From: Solwaraspora sp. WMMA2056
Lineage (GTDB): Bacteria > Actinomycetota > Actinomycetes > Mycobacteriales > Micromonosporaceae
Length of the DNA stretch: 64,000 nucleotides
Direction of reading: 5' to 3'
Assembly: GCF_030345095.1 (NCBI RefSeq)
Contig: NZ_CP128360.1
Coordinates: 6,882,001 to 6,946,000, forward strand
Shown piece by piece: positions 19,563 to 28,346 of this stretch; the first letter of the stretch is position 1, and every line of letters starts with the position of its first letter. Below the pieces are notes generated by a model that was not told the DNA's origin, searched no databases, and saw nothing but the letters and a program-made list of their open reading frames with translations. Made by a program: the position numbers and the translations under genes.

Positions 19563-21281
19563 GTGATTCCGGCGACAGCTTCCAGCACGACGAGCGGTGA
19601 ATCAGAGGTTCCGGTCACGGCGGCCCGGCCGGCCAGCCCGCCGGACGCCGGCCGGGACCCCTCCGGTGGCGCCGACCCGACCGGCGACCGGGGGTCGGCG
19701 GGCGGCGGCGGTCTGCCGGCCGTGGTCCGCCGCCGGCTGGCGCCGCTGGACAACCGGCTGCGGCCGTGGTCCTGGCTGGCCACGGCGGCGGTCGTGCTGA
19801 TCGCCGCCGTGCTGCGGCTGGTCAACCTCACCCACCCGCCGGGCCTGGTCTTCGACGAGGTCTACTACGCCAACGAGGGCAACGAGCTCCTGCAGTACGG
19901 CTTCGAGTGGGACGAGCAGAACAACACCCCGGCGTACGTCGTCCATCCCCCGCTCGGCAAGTGGATCATCGCACTCGGGATCCGGCAGTTCGGCTTCAAC
20001 GAGTTCGGCTGGCGGATCGCGGCGGCGGTCGCGGGCATCCTGATGGTGCTGATCCTCACCAGGACGGCGGAGCGGCTCTTCCGGTCCACCGTACTGGGCT
20101 GCACGGCCGGGCTGCTGCTCGCGCTGGACGGATTCCACCTGGTGCTGTCCCGCACCGCACTGCTCGACATCTTCCTGGCGTTCTTCGTCCTCGCCGCGTT
20201 CGCCGCGCTGGTGCTCGACCGGGACTGGAGCCGGCGACGGTGGCTACGGGCCATCGAGTCGGGGCTCGACCCGAGCCTGCCCGGTCGGGCCGGCCGCCCG
20301 TCGGTCGCGGTCCCCTGGTGGCGGCTGTTGGCCGCGCTGCTGCTCGGCTGCGGGCTCGCCGTCAAGTGGAGCGCGTTGTGGTTCATCCCGGTCTTCGGCC
20401 TGCTGGTGGTGCTCTGGGAGGTCGGTCTGCGCCGCTCGGTCGGCGTCCGGCGGCCGTGGCGGGACACGATCGTCGACGAGGTGGGCTGGCTGCTCTTCGG
20501 CGGGGTGCTGATCCTCGCCACGTACATCGTGAGCTGGTCGGGCTGGCTGGGCACCGACGGCGGCTATCTGCGGCACTACCGGGCGGACAACGGGATGAGC
20601 GAGGCCCCGGTGATCGGGGCGCTGCAGAACCTGTGGCACTACCACACCCAGGCGTACGGGTTCCACAGCACGCTGGAGACCGAGCACCGGTACCAGTCGT
20701 GGCCGTGGCAGTGGCTGCTGCTCGGCCGGCCGGTGGCGTTCTACTGGTCCGACCAGACCAACTGTGGCGCGCCGAGCTGTGCCGGCGAGGTGCTGCTGCT
20801 GGGGACGCCGCTGCTGTGGTGGTCGTTCCTGCCGGCACTGGCGGCGCTGTTCTGGCTGGGCATCGCCCGACGGGACTGGCGGGCCGGGGCGATCCTGGCC
20901 AGCGTCGCCGCCGGTCTGCTGCCCTGGTTCTACTACGCGACCGAGGGCCGGACGATGTTCTCCTTCTACACCGCCCCCGCGCTGCCGTTCCTGGTGCTGG
21001 CGGTGACGTACGTGCTCGGTGCCATCGCCACCCCGGCCGATGCCCGGCTGGCCGAGGCGCTGCCGGGTGGCCGGGGGGCGATGGGCGGTACGCCCGGCGC
21101 CGAGAGCGCCGGGCAGGATCCGGCGAGCAACGACCGGCGGATGATCGGGGCGGTGATCGTCGGAGCGTACGTGCTGCTGGTGGCGGTCTGTTTCGCGTAC
21201 TTCTATCCGATCTTCGTCGGCGAGGCGCTGCCGTACGAGGACTGGTCGAGCCGGATGTGGCTGGGCGGTCGCTGGATCTGA
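19563..21281 (+). CDS. pmt: Dolichyl-phosphate-mannose-protein mannosyltransferase (Pmt, GT39)
   Basis: Polytopic membrane glycosyltransferase that O-mannosylates secreted Ser/Thr-rich proteins using polyprenyl-phosphate mannose. 572 residues from GTG 19563. After a 60-residue hydrophilic N-terminus comes the first helix and the catalytic loop VFDEVYYANEGNELL with the family D-E pair; other PMT segments include HPPLGKWIIALGIRQFGFNEFGWR, LDGFHLVLSRTALLDIFL and GLAVKWSALWFIPVFG. About ten membrane helices are predicted, with the C-terminal loop EALPYEDWSSRMWLGGRWI typical of actinobacterial Pmt. The ThuA-type secreted protein and the CotH protein in this window would be plausible clients, but that is inference. 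Confidence 0.93.
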   Translation: MIPATASSTTSGESEVPVTAARPASPPDAGRDPSGGADPTGDRGSAGGGGLPAVVRRRLAPLDNRLRPWSWLATAAVVLIAAVLRLVNLTHPPGLVFDEVYYANEGNELLQYGFEWDEQNNTPAYVVHPPLGKWIIALGIRQFGFNEFGWRIAAAVAGILMVLILTRTAERLFRSTVLGCTAGLLLALDGFHLVLSRTALLDIFLAFFVLAAFAALVLDRDWSRRRWLRAIESGLDPSLPGRAGRPSVAVPWWRLLAALLLGCGLAVKWSALWFIPVFGLLVVLWEVGLRRSVGVRRPWRDTIVDEVGWLLFGGVLILATYIVSWSGWLGTDGGYLRHYRADNGMSEAPVIGALQNLWHYHTQAYGFHSTLETEHRYQSWPWQWLLLGRPVAFYWSDQTNCGAPSCAGEVLLLGTPLLWWSFLPALAALFWLGIARRDWRAGAILASVAAGLLPWFYYATEGRTMFSFYTAPALPFLVLAVTYVLGAIATPADARLAEALPGGRGAMGGTPGAESAGQDPASNDRRMIGAVIVGAYVLLVAVCFAYFYPIFVGEALPYEDWSSRMWLGGRWI

Positions 21282-21407
21282 CCGGCCGGCGAGGGGTCGC
21301 CGTCAGCCGATCATGGACCTACCGCACACATTAGTCCACTGTGCTCGATTGAAGATCGACGAACCGCAGGTGGAGCGGGCCACGGGAAGGGCGCTACGCA
21401 CAATAAA

Positions 21408-21455
21408 GCGCGCCCCGATCGCCTGCCACGGGGGAAGCGGGCGATAGGGGCGCGC
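21408..21455. repeat. Strong inverted repeat in the pmt-sensor kinase convergent gap
   Basis: The 310-bp gap between the convergent pmt and sensor kinase genes holds no coding sequence. At its centre GCGCGCCCC (21408-21416) plus ATCGCC (21418-21423) face GGCGAT (21440-21445) plus GGGGCGCGC (21447-21455): 15 of 16 positions paired with a 16-nt loop. No T-tract follows on either strand. It is most likely a bidirectional terminator, as is common in actinomycetes; a structured small RNA is a less likely alternative. The flanks (21456-21560) are comparatively A/T-rich and contain nothing recognisable. Confidence 0.55.
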
Positions 21456-21591
21456 ATGGAAATCTTAAGCCAGGCCAACCGCACGGCACAACGGGGCAAC
21501 CGTAGCTAGTTTGCGCTTCAGCACGCACCGGAACAACGGACCAAACAGGCATTTAACTACTTAGGCCGATTTGCTGCCCCGTGCCGGCAGG

Positions 21592-23181
21592 TCACCGCCG
21601 GAACGCCGCCACCGGCCGGCACGACACCGGGCCAGGCAGGAGCACCCGGAACACCGCGCCGCCGCCGGGCCGGTCGAACAGCTCGATCCGACCGCCGTGA
21701 CCGTCCACGATGGCGGCGGCGATCGCCAGCCCGAGCCCGGACCCACCGCCACCGGCCCGGGACCGGCTCGGATCGACCCGGTAGAGCCGTTCGAAGATCC
21801 GACCGGCGTGGACCTGCGGCACCCCGGGGCCGGTGTCGGCCACCTCGAACACGGCCACCGGCACGTCGGCCGGCAGGTCCCGGCCGACCGCCGCGAGCAG
21901 TCGGCCGGGTGCGGCGTCGACCCCGACCCGGACGGTGCCCACCCGTACCGTGATCTCGGCCTGCGGGCCGGCGTGCTGCTGGGCGTTGGCCACCAGGTTC
22001 GCGGCCACCTGGCGTAGTTGCGGTTCGTCACCGGCGACCGAGACCGGTTGCAGGTCCGGTACGGCGTCGGTGCCGGAGCCGGCCGCCACCATCCGCACCG
22101 GCCGGTCGGGGTTACGGGCGTACGCGTCGCGGATCGTGTCCGCCGCGACGGCGAGCAGGTCCACCGGTCGACGTACCGGCTGCCGGCGGTGGTCCAGCCG
22201 GGCCAGCATCAGCAGGTCCTCGACCAGCAGCCCCATCCGGGCGGCCTCCGCCTCGATCCGGCGCATCGCCTCGTCCAGCTCGGGGCCGGGCGGTGCCCCG
22301 CCGCGCCGGTACAGCTCGGCGAAGCCACGGACCGACGTGAGCGGGGTGCGCAACTCGTGCGAGGCGTCCGCGACGAACTGCCGCAGCCGCTGCTCGGAGG
22401 CGGTCCGCGCGGCGACCTCGGCCTCGATCCGGTCCAGCATCGAGTTCAGCGCGCCACCGAGCCGGCCGACCTCGGTGTGCGGATCGGCGTCGGCCACCCG
22501 ACGGGACAGGTCACCTGCGGTGATCTCCGCCGAGATGTGCCCCATCCGGGTCAACGGGCGCAACCCGAGACGGACCGTGGCCGCAGCGCCCAGGCCGAGC
22601 AGGAACAGGATCAGCAGCACCACCGCGACGTCGATCACCAGCAGCGTGTCGGCGGTGGCGTCGATCTGGTGCAGCGACACCCCGAGCACCGCGACGCCGC
22701 CGTCGGCCCGGCCGACGACGAGGACCCGCCAGGAGTCGCCGTCGTCGGTCGCCGCCACGGTGTACGGACCGGCGGTGCCCGCCTGCGCGGTCAGCTGCGG
22801 ATAGTCGCCCAGCCGGGGCAGCGCGACGTCCGGATCGGAGACAGCCTGTTGGACGAGGGTGCCGTCGGCGTCGTACAGCAGAACCACCTGGGCGGGCTGC
22901 AGCGAAGGGCCGGCGAACAGCCGGGGCCGGCGTCCGTCCGGGTCCAGCGACGGCGGTGCCGCGCTGGCGTACGGTCGGCTCATCAGCCGCAACTGCTCGT
23001 CGACCCGGTCGGTCAGGCTGCGCCGCAGCAGGACGAGCCCGGCCGAGTTGGCCAGCACCAGCGCCACGGCGGTCAGCGCCGCGGTCACGACGACCAGCCG
23101 GGACCGCAGGGTCCAGTGCGACCACCGGCGTACGGCGAACCGGCGTCCGCTCGGGCGGCGGACCGGCACCGGTGTCGGCAT
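21592..23181 (-). CDS. Two-component sensor histidine kinase (HAMP-HisKA-HATPase_c)
   Basis: 529 residues. A cytoplasmic Arg-rich start, first membrane helix about residues 28-52, an extracytoplasmic sensor region about 53-178, second helix about 181-203 and a HAMP domain about 205-258 precede HisKA with phospho-accepting His275 in DASHELRTPL. The ATPase domain shows an N box (AANLVANAQQH), G1 (EVADTGPGVP) and G2 (GGGSGLGLAIAAA). The ATG at 23181 overlaps the regulator stop as TGATG. Architecture resembles TcrY/TrcS-type actinobacterial kinases. The signal is unknown. Confidence 0.93.
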   Translation of the reverse strand: MPTPVPVRRPSGRRFAVRRWSHWTLRSRLVVVTAALTAVALVLANSAGLVLLRRSLTDRVDEQLRLMSRPYASAAPPSLDPDGRRPRLFAGPSLQPAQVVLLYDADGTLVQQAVSDPDVALPRLGDYPQLTAQAGTAGPYTVAATDDGDSWRVLVVGRADGGVAVLGVSLHQIDATADTLLVIDVAVVLLILFLLGLGAAATVRLGLRPLTRMGHISAEITAGDLSRRVADADPHTEVGRLGGALNSMLDRIEAEVAARTASEQRLRQFVADASHELRTPLTSVRGFAELYRRGGAPPGPELDEAMRRIEAEAARMGLLVEDLLMLARLDHRRQPVRRPVDLLAVAADTIRDAYARNPDRPVRMVAAGSGTDAVPDLQPVSVAGDEPQLRQVAANLVANAQQHAGPQAEITVRVGTVRVGVDAAPGRLLAAVGRDLPADVPVAVFEVADTGPGVPQVHAGRIFERLYRVDPSRSRAGGGGSGLGLAIAAAIVDGHGGRIELFDRPGGGAVFRVLLPGPVSCRPVAAFRR

Positions 23182-23933
23182 CAGTCGTCGGCCGAGCGGG
23201 GCAGTCGCAGCGTGTAACCGACACCCCGGACGGTGTGGATCAACGCCGGCTCCTCCTGGTCGATCTTCTTGCGCAGGTAGTAGACGTACGACTCGACGAT
23301 CCGGCCGTCCCCGCCGAAGTCGTAGCTCCACACCCGGTCCAGGATCTGACTCTTGCTCAGCACCCGGCCGGCGTTGACCATCAGGTACCGCAGCAGCTTG
23401 AACTCGGTGGGCGACAGGTCGACGCGCCGACCGGCGCGGCGCACCTCGTAGGCCTCCTCGTCGAGCTCCAGGTCGGCGTAGCGCAGCACCCGGTCAGCGG
23501 GGCCGGGCTCGGCGGTCACTCCGGCGCGGCGCAGGATCGCCTGGATCCGCAGCACCACCTCCTCCAGGCTGAACGGTTTGCTGACGTAGTCGTCGGCGCC
23601 GACGGTCAACCCGGCGATCCGGTCCTGCAGGGCGTCACGCGCGGTCAGGAACAGCACCGGTACGGGCCGGCCGCCCCGGCGCATCGCCCGCGCCACCTCG
23701 AACCCGTCCAGGTCCGGCATCATCACGTCGAGGACCATCAGGTCCGGTTCGAACTCCTCGACGGCGACCAGCGCGGCCCGGCCGCCGTCGACGACCCGTA
23801 CGTCGAACTGGATCAGCCGGAGCGTGGCGGCGAGCAGCGCGCCGATGTTGGGTTCGTCGTCGACGACCAGGATCCGGGGGTGCCGGCCGGTCCCGGTCCC
23901 GGCTGAGCGGCTGCTCGCGGCGGTTGGCGTCAT
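23181..23933 (-). CDS. OmpR-family response regulator
   Basis: 250 residues. The receiver domain begins RILVVDDEPNIGALLAATL with the acidic pocket DD; the phospho-acceptor Asp is in LMVLDVMMPDLDGFEV, followed by the conserved Thr in LFLTARD and Lys in YVSKPFSLEE. A winged-helix Trans_reg_C domain follows (ELDEEAYEVRRAGRRVDLSPTE in part, then YVYYLRKKID). Cotranscribed with its kinase. Its start is 204 bp from the VTC gene on the other strand, so control of that operon is plausible. Confidence 0.94.
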   Translation of the reverse strand: MTPTAASSRSAGTGTGRHPRILVVDDEPNIGALLAATLRLIQFDVRVVDGGRAALVAVEEFEPDLMVLDVMMPDLDGFEVARAMRRGGRPVPVLFLTARDALQDRIAGLTVGADDYVSKPFSLEEVVLRIQAILRRAGVTAEPGPADRVLRYADLELDEEAYEVRRAGRRVDLSPTEFKLLRYLMVNAGRVLSKSQILDRVWSYDFGGDGRIVESYVYYLRKKIDQEEPALIHTVRGVGYTLRLPRSADD

Positions 23934-24088
23934 CAGGCATGCCTACCGGCCGAGCCTCGGAGCGGGCTGGGAGCCGGCTGTGGGTTGCCGGGAAGCCGAC
24001 GTCTGCGCCAGCCGACACCGCCGCGTCAGATCCCGTACACCTGAGGTTCGCAGTCCGTTCCGAGGTTGTTTTGATCTCGCCGGTGTTT

Positions 24089-24128
24089 CCTCACCTTCGC
24101 ACCGAATCGGCCCTACCTGAAGGTGAGG
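24089..24128 (+). promoter_or_regulatory. Inverted repeat sequestering the VTC-gene ribosome binding site
   Basis: CCTCACCTTC (24089-24098) is exactly complementary to GAAGGTGAGG (24119-24128), with a 20-nt loop. The 3' arm contains the Shine-Dalgarno-like AAGGTGAGG that serves the ATG at 24138, so the folded leader would hide it. This suggests translational control of the VTC-DUF4956-CotH operon. A pair of GAGGTT repeats (24043-24048 and 24062-24067) lies further upstream. The pairing is seen directly; regulatory function is inference. Confidence 0.55.
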
Positions 24129-24137
24129 ACTCCGCCT

Positions 24138-25025
24138 ATGCGCCCCGAACCGGCGTCAGCGACATCGACCAGTCCCGGCGACGACCGGGCGGGGCACGCG
24201 CTGCGTGGCGCCTCCCGGCTGCACGCGTTCAACCGGTACGAGATCAAGTACCTGGTCGACAACGCGGCGGTGCCGGCGCTGCGCGAACGGCTCGCCGCCC
24301 GGCTCGACCGGGACAGCCACGCCGGCGTCGACGGGTACGGCGTGTGGAGCCTCTACTACGACACCGACGACCTGCGCTTCTACTGGGAGAAGATCGAAGG
24401 GCTGCGGTTCCGCCGCAAGATCAGGATCCGGCACTACGGCGACCGGACCGGCATCGACGACGACACGACCGTCTACGTCGAGATCAAGCAGCGGGTGAAC
24501 CGGGTGACCCAGAAACGACGGATCGCCCTGCCGTACCGGCTGGCCCGCCGGCTCTGCGACGACCGCGACATGATCGAGCACGCCCGCCCGCAGCGGGGCT
24601 TCGTCCAGGAGGTCCTCGGCCTGGTCTCCGGCCTGCGACTGCGCCCGGTGGCGATCACCGGCTACCAGCGGCAGGCCTTCGTCGGGTCCGGGGCCGACCT
24701 GGGCCTGCGGGTCACCCTCGACACCCGGGTACGCGGCCGCGACCGGGACTTCCACCTCGGCGCCGACGCCGAGAACCGGTTCATCGTGCCGCCGTCGCGT
24801 TCGATCATGGAAGTGAAGGCGAACGAGCGGGTCCCGTACTGGCTGACCGACCTCGCCGCCGAGGCCAACCTGTCGGTGGTCCGGGTCAGCAAGTACTGCC
24901 AGAGCGTCGAGGCGTTCGGCCGGGCACCCCGGTCGGTGTTCCACGTCCCGGACGCCGAACCCGCACCGGTCGTCGACCGGTCGGATGACGAACTGCTCTC
25001 TATCGGCGCATCGGCGAAGGGCTGA
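24138..25025 (+). CDS. VTC-domain (polyphosphate polymerase-like) protein
   Basis: 295 residues from ATG 24138; a GTG at 24123 inside the hairpin arm would add five residues. The triphosphate-tunnel (VTC) fold is recognised from FNRYEIKYLVD, LYYDTDDLRFYW, FRRKIRIRHYG, the EIKQRVNRVTQKRR strand and SIMEVKANERVPYWL, which together supply the Glu/Lys/Arg-lined tunnel. Yeast Vtc4 domains polymerise polyphosphate from ATP; bacterial homologues in VTC-DUF4956-CotH clusters are poorly characterised. It is cytoplasmic, with no membrane segment of its own, and six bases separate it from the DUF4956 gene. Confidence 0.85.
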   Translation: MRPEPASATSTSPGDDRAGHALRGASRLHAFNRYEIKYLVDNAAVPALRERLAARLDRDSHAGVDGYGVWSLYYDTDDLRFYWEKIEGLRFRRKIRIRHYGDRTGIDDDTTVYVEIKQRVNRVTQKRRIALPYRLARRLCDDRDMIEHARPQRGFVQEVLGLVSGLRLRPVAITGYQRQAFVGSGADLGLRVTLDTRVRGRDRDFHLGADAENRFIVPPSRSIMEVKANERVPYWLTDLAAEANLSVVRVSKYCQSVEAFGRAPRSVFHVPDAEPAPVVDRSDDELLSIGASAKG

Positions 25026-25031
25026 ACCGAC

Positions 25032-25709
25032 ATGGAAATCACCTTCCAGGACCTGTCCAGCACGTTCAGCCTCGGCGACATCGCCGCCTCGCTGGCACTG
25101 TCCTTCGTGCTCAGCGCGATCATCGGATGGGTCTACCGGGCCACCCACCGCAACGTGTCGTACAGCCAGTCGTACGTGCAGACCCTGGTCATCCTCGGCA
25201 TGCTGATCTCGTTGATCATGCTGGTCGTCGGCTCCAACATCGCCCGCGCGTTCGCGCTGGTCGGCGCGCTGTCGGTGGTCCGCTTCCGCAACGCGATCAA
25301 GGAAACCCGTGACGTCGGCTTCATCTTCCTGGTGATGGGCATCGGGATGGCCTGCGGCACCCGGTTCTACCTGCTCGCGGTGGTCGCGACGATCGCCATC
25401 TGCCTGATCATCGGGGTGATGTCCCGCTTCAACTGGTTCGCGCTCAACGTGCAACGCCAGGTGGTCAAGGTGCAGGTACCGCCGGACGGCGACCACACCC
25501 AGGGGATCCAGGACGTGCTGCTGCGGCTGACTTCCGAGTTCGAGCTGGTCAGCATGGAGTCGATCCGGGGTGGAGCGTTGACCGAGTTGATGTACACGGT
25601 CCGGCTGAAGAAGGGATCCGAGCCCGGTGAGCTGATCTCGGCGCTAGGCGAGCTGACCGGCGGGCAGCGGGTCACCGTGCTCACCGGCTACGACCAGACG
25701 GACCTTTGA
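25032..25709 (+). CDS. DUF4956 membrane protein
   Basis: 225 residues. The N-terminal half has four membrane helices (IAASLALSFVLSAIIGWVY, TLVILGMLISLIMLVVG, ARAFALVGALSVVRF and GFIFLVMGIGMACG...), including the conserved RFRNAIKETRDVGF loop; the C-terminal 80 residues form a soluble domain. This family is usually encoded between a VTC protein and a CotH protein, as here, and may anchor or export the VTC product. Its stop overlaps the next start as TGATG. Confidence 0.85.
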   Translation: MEITFQDLSSTFSLGDIAASLALSFVLSAIIGWVYRATHRNVSYSQSYVQTLVILGMLISLIMLVVGSNIARAFALVGALSVVRFRNAIKETRDVGFIFLVMGIGMACGTRFYLLAVVATIAICLIIGVMSRFNWFALNVQRQVVKVQVPPDGDHTQGIQDVLLRLTSEFELVSMESIRGGALTELMYTVRLKKGSEPGELISALGELTGGQRVTVLTGYDQTDL

Positions 25710-27349
25710 TGGCCCGCCGACGGCTCCGACATCGGATACCGGTCCGCGTTCGGCACAACTACCGGCTGCTCGCCAGCTGCGCGACGTTCCTGCTGGTGAT
25801 CACGGTCGTGCTGGGCAGCACCCGGGTTCGGCCGTACGTCACCAGCGCGGCCGACGCCGCGACGGATGTGGTGACGGTCGACATCGCCGGCACCGTCGAC
25901 CTGTTCGACTCGACGGTGGCCCACGAGATCACGCTGGTCTTCGCCGACGCGGACTACCAGCGGATGCTCGACGCCTACTTCGACGACGGCGAGAAGGAGT
26001 ATCTGGAGGCCGACCTCGTCGTCGACGGGACCACGATTCCGAGCGTGGGCATCCGGCTCAAGGGCAACTCCACGCTGGGCGGGCTGACCCGCGACGGTGA
26101 AACCGCCCAACGCGGTGGCGGCCAGTTCGGCGGCGGCCAGGGCCAGCCAGCAGGCGGCGGCCAGCCCGACGGCGCGGCGCAGGGCGGCGGCAGGCAGTTC
26201 GGCGGCGGCCAGGGCACGGGCATGGCCAGTCTCGCGGCCGAGGAGCCGGAGGGCCTGCCCTGGTTGATCAGCTTCGACGAGTTCGTCGACGGCCGGCGCT
26301 ACCAGGGGCTGCAGGAGATCGCGGTCCGCGTCGGCGGCATGGGCGGCGGCAGCGCGGTGGCCAACGAGGCGCTGTCGCTGTCGCTGCTGGCCGCCGCCGG
26401 CATGACCACCCAGCGGTACGCGTACAGCTCGTTCACCGTCAACGACCGGCCGACCACCGCCCGGCTCGTCGTCGAACACCCCGACGAGCAGTACGCCGCC
26501 GGGGTCGGAACCAGCGGCGTGCTCTACAAGTCCCTGGCTTCCGGATCGTTCAGCTACCAGGGCGAGGATCTGATCGAGTACCAGGACGACTTCAAGCAGA
26601 TCAACCTGACCGGCAGTCAGGACCTGCAGCCGGTGATCAACCTGATCCGCTGGGCGAGCGAGGCCTCCGACGAGGAGTTCGACGCCGAACTGGCCGACCA
26701 CGTCGACGTCGAGTCCTTCGCCCGCTACGTCGCCGCGCAGAACCTGTTGCTCAACTTCGACGACATGGCCGGCCCGGGCCGCAACTACTACCTGTACTAC
26801 GACCTGACCACCCGGAAGTTCACGGTGGTCAGCTGGGACCACAACCTGACGTTGCGCGGCGACGCGACGCTCGGCCCACACGACACGGTCAGCATGGGCG
26901 GCGGCCGGTTCGGCGGTGGGCAGGCGCAGGAGGGCGGCGACCCCGGTGCCGGGTTCGCACCGCCCGAGGGCTTCGAGCTACCGGAGGGCTTCGAACCGCC
27001 GGAGGGGTTCGAACCGCCGGACGGGTTCCAGCGGGGCGACGCCGGCGCGGGTGGCCCGGGGCAGCAGGGCGGTACGGCACAGCAGGGCGGCGGTCCCGGT
27101 CGGTCGATGGGGCACCCGCTCAAGGAGCGGTTCCTGGCCAGCGACGCGTTCACCGAGGTGTACGAGGCCGCGTACCGCGATCACTATCAGCGGATGTTCG
27201 CCAGCGGCGCGGCGACGGCCGCGCTGGACGGCCTGGCCGCCGTCCTGGCCACGGTCGACGGCGCCGACGCCGACGCGGTCACCGCCGAACTCGACCAGCT
27301 GCGGACCGTGGTGACGCAGCGCACCGAAAGCCTGCGCGACCAGGTGTAG
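25709..27349 (+). CDS. CotH-family (spore coat kinase-like) secreted or membrane-anchored protein
   Basis: 546 residues, ATG 25709 overlapping the DUF4956 stop. An Arg-rich N-terminus precedes one membrane helix (LLASCATFLLVITVVLGST). The CotH domain shows GIRLKGNSTLGG, FDEFVDGRRYQGLQE, the SFSYQGEDLIEYQDDFKQ segment and the late NYYLYYDLTTRKFTVVSWDHNLTL, matching the kinase-like fold of Bacillus CotH. Two low-complexity Gly/Gln-rich inserts (about residues 133-172 and 395-468) interrupt it; the second contains a PEGFE-type pentad repeated four to five times. Bacterial CotH phosphorylates secreted proteins; the partner here is unknown. Confidence 0.85.
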   Translation: MARRRLRHRIPVRVRHNYRLLASCATFLLVITVVLGSTRVRPYVTSAADAATDVVTVDIAGTVDLFDSTVAHEITLVFADADYQRMLDAYFDDGEKEYLEADLVVDGTTIPSVGIRLKGNSTLGGLTRDGETAQRGGGQFGGGQGQPAGGGQPDGAAQGGGRQFGGGQGTGMASLAAEEPEGLPWLISFDEFVDGRRYQGLQEIAVRVGGMGGGSAVANEALSLSLLAAAGMTTQRYAYSSFTVNDRPTTARLVVEHPDEQYAAGVGTSGVLYKSLASGSFSYQGEDLIEYQDDFKQINLTGSQDLQPVINLIRWASEASDEEFDAELADHVDVESFARYVAAQNLLLNFDDMAGPGRNYYLYYDLTTRKFTVVSWDHNLTLRGDATLGPHDTVSMGGGRFGGGQAQEGGDPGAGFAPPEGFELPEGFEPPEGFEPPDGFQRGDAGAGGPGQQGGTAQQGGGPGRSMGHPLKERFLASDAFTEVYEAAYRDHYQRMFASGAATAALDGLAAVLATVDGADADAVTAELDQLRTVVTQRTESLRDQV

Positions 27350-27372
27350 ACCGGCCGGGTGGGCGGGGGCGG

Positions 27373-28227
27373 TCAACCGCTGGCGCCCACCCGGCCCGTC
27401 GGCACCGCGTCGAGCAGCAACCGGCCGAGAACGGCGTGCGCCTCGACCGCCGGGTGAGTGGCACCGTAGTTGTCCGGGTCGTCGAGGCCGTCGGCGAAGA
27501 ACGCGTACACCAGGGCCGGCGCGCCGTCCGCGTCGGCGATGATCCCGACCTCGTGCCGGGCGGCCGCGTTGACGTCGGCGTCCACGTCGGCACCGTGCTT
27601 GGTCGCCACCCGGGCACGCTCGGCCGACGACATGGTCCGCCGTACGCCGTCGTGGTAGCCGGCGGCCCCGCGCAGCACCCGCAGCAGGAACCGGCAGGAC
27701 CCGGCGCTCAGCAGGGTCCGCCCGGCCAGGCCGACGAGCAGGTCGTGGGTCTCCCGGGGGGTGGTGACGCCGAGGAGGAACCGGTGCGGGTCGGCGACCG
27801 GTTCGACCCGGGTATGGGTGAGACCCTTCGCCGCCAGGATCTCGTTGATCTCCCGGGCCGCCGCCACCCGGCCGCACAGCCGTACCGCCGTGTTGTCCGA
27901 CACCAGCAGCATCGCGGTCAGCACGTTGGCGACGGTGACGGTGTCGCCCCAGACTCCGTGCAGATGGTAGATCCCGCTGCCGCCGAGGATGTCCGGGGCG
28001 GCCAGGTCGAGCCGGTCGTCCAGGCGCAGCAGGCCCCGGTCGACCTTGTCGAGCACGGCCACCGCCACCGCCAGCTTCTGCACGCTGTAGCCGGGCACCA
28101 CCCGGTCGGCGTCGTCGGCGAACACCGGCTCCCAGCCGCCGTCGCCGGTCACCCGGCTGACCAGCGCGCACCACTGGCCGCCGGCGCGGCGACGCTGCCG
28201 CGCGTAGCCACGCCGGATCCGCTCCAC
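27373..28227 (-). CDS. Class A beta-lactamase-like serine hydrolase
   Basis: About 284 residues from GTG 28227, which removes an implausible Arg-rich extension. The penicilloyl-serine-transferase motifs are present: S-x-x-K as PGYSVQKLAVAV, SDN in LLVSDNTAVRL, and K-H-G in VATKHGADVD in place of K-T-G. No signal peptide is seen with this start, so a cytoplasmic or leaderless esterase/beta-lactamase-related protein is more likely than a secreted resistance enzyme. The omega-loop glutamate is not obvious. It converges with the CotH gene and diverges from the PPOX gene. Confidence 0.75.
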   Translation of the reverse strand: MERIRRGYARQRRRAGGQWCALVSRVTGDGGWEPVFADDADRVVPGYSVQKLAVAVAVLDKVDRGLLRLDDRLDLAAPDILGGSGIYHLHGVWGDTVTVANVLTAMLLVSDNTAVRLCGRVAAAREINEILAAKGLTHTRVEPVADPHRFLLGVTTPRETHDLLVGLAGRTLLSAGSCRFLLRVLRGAAGYHDGVRRTMSSAERARVATKHGADVDADVNAAARHEVGIIADADGAPALVYAFFADGLDDPDNYGATHPAVEAHAVLGRLLLDAVPTGRVGASG

Positions 28228-28346
28228 GCTGCGGATTCTGCCACCGGCCACGGCCCGGCCGGCGCGGCCGTAGAGTCGGCGGCAGCGGCACCGACGCCCC
28301 GGACGTCGGCCGCTTGCGCCTACCACCGGACTGGAAGGAGCCACCC

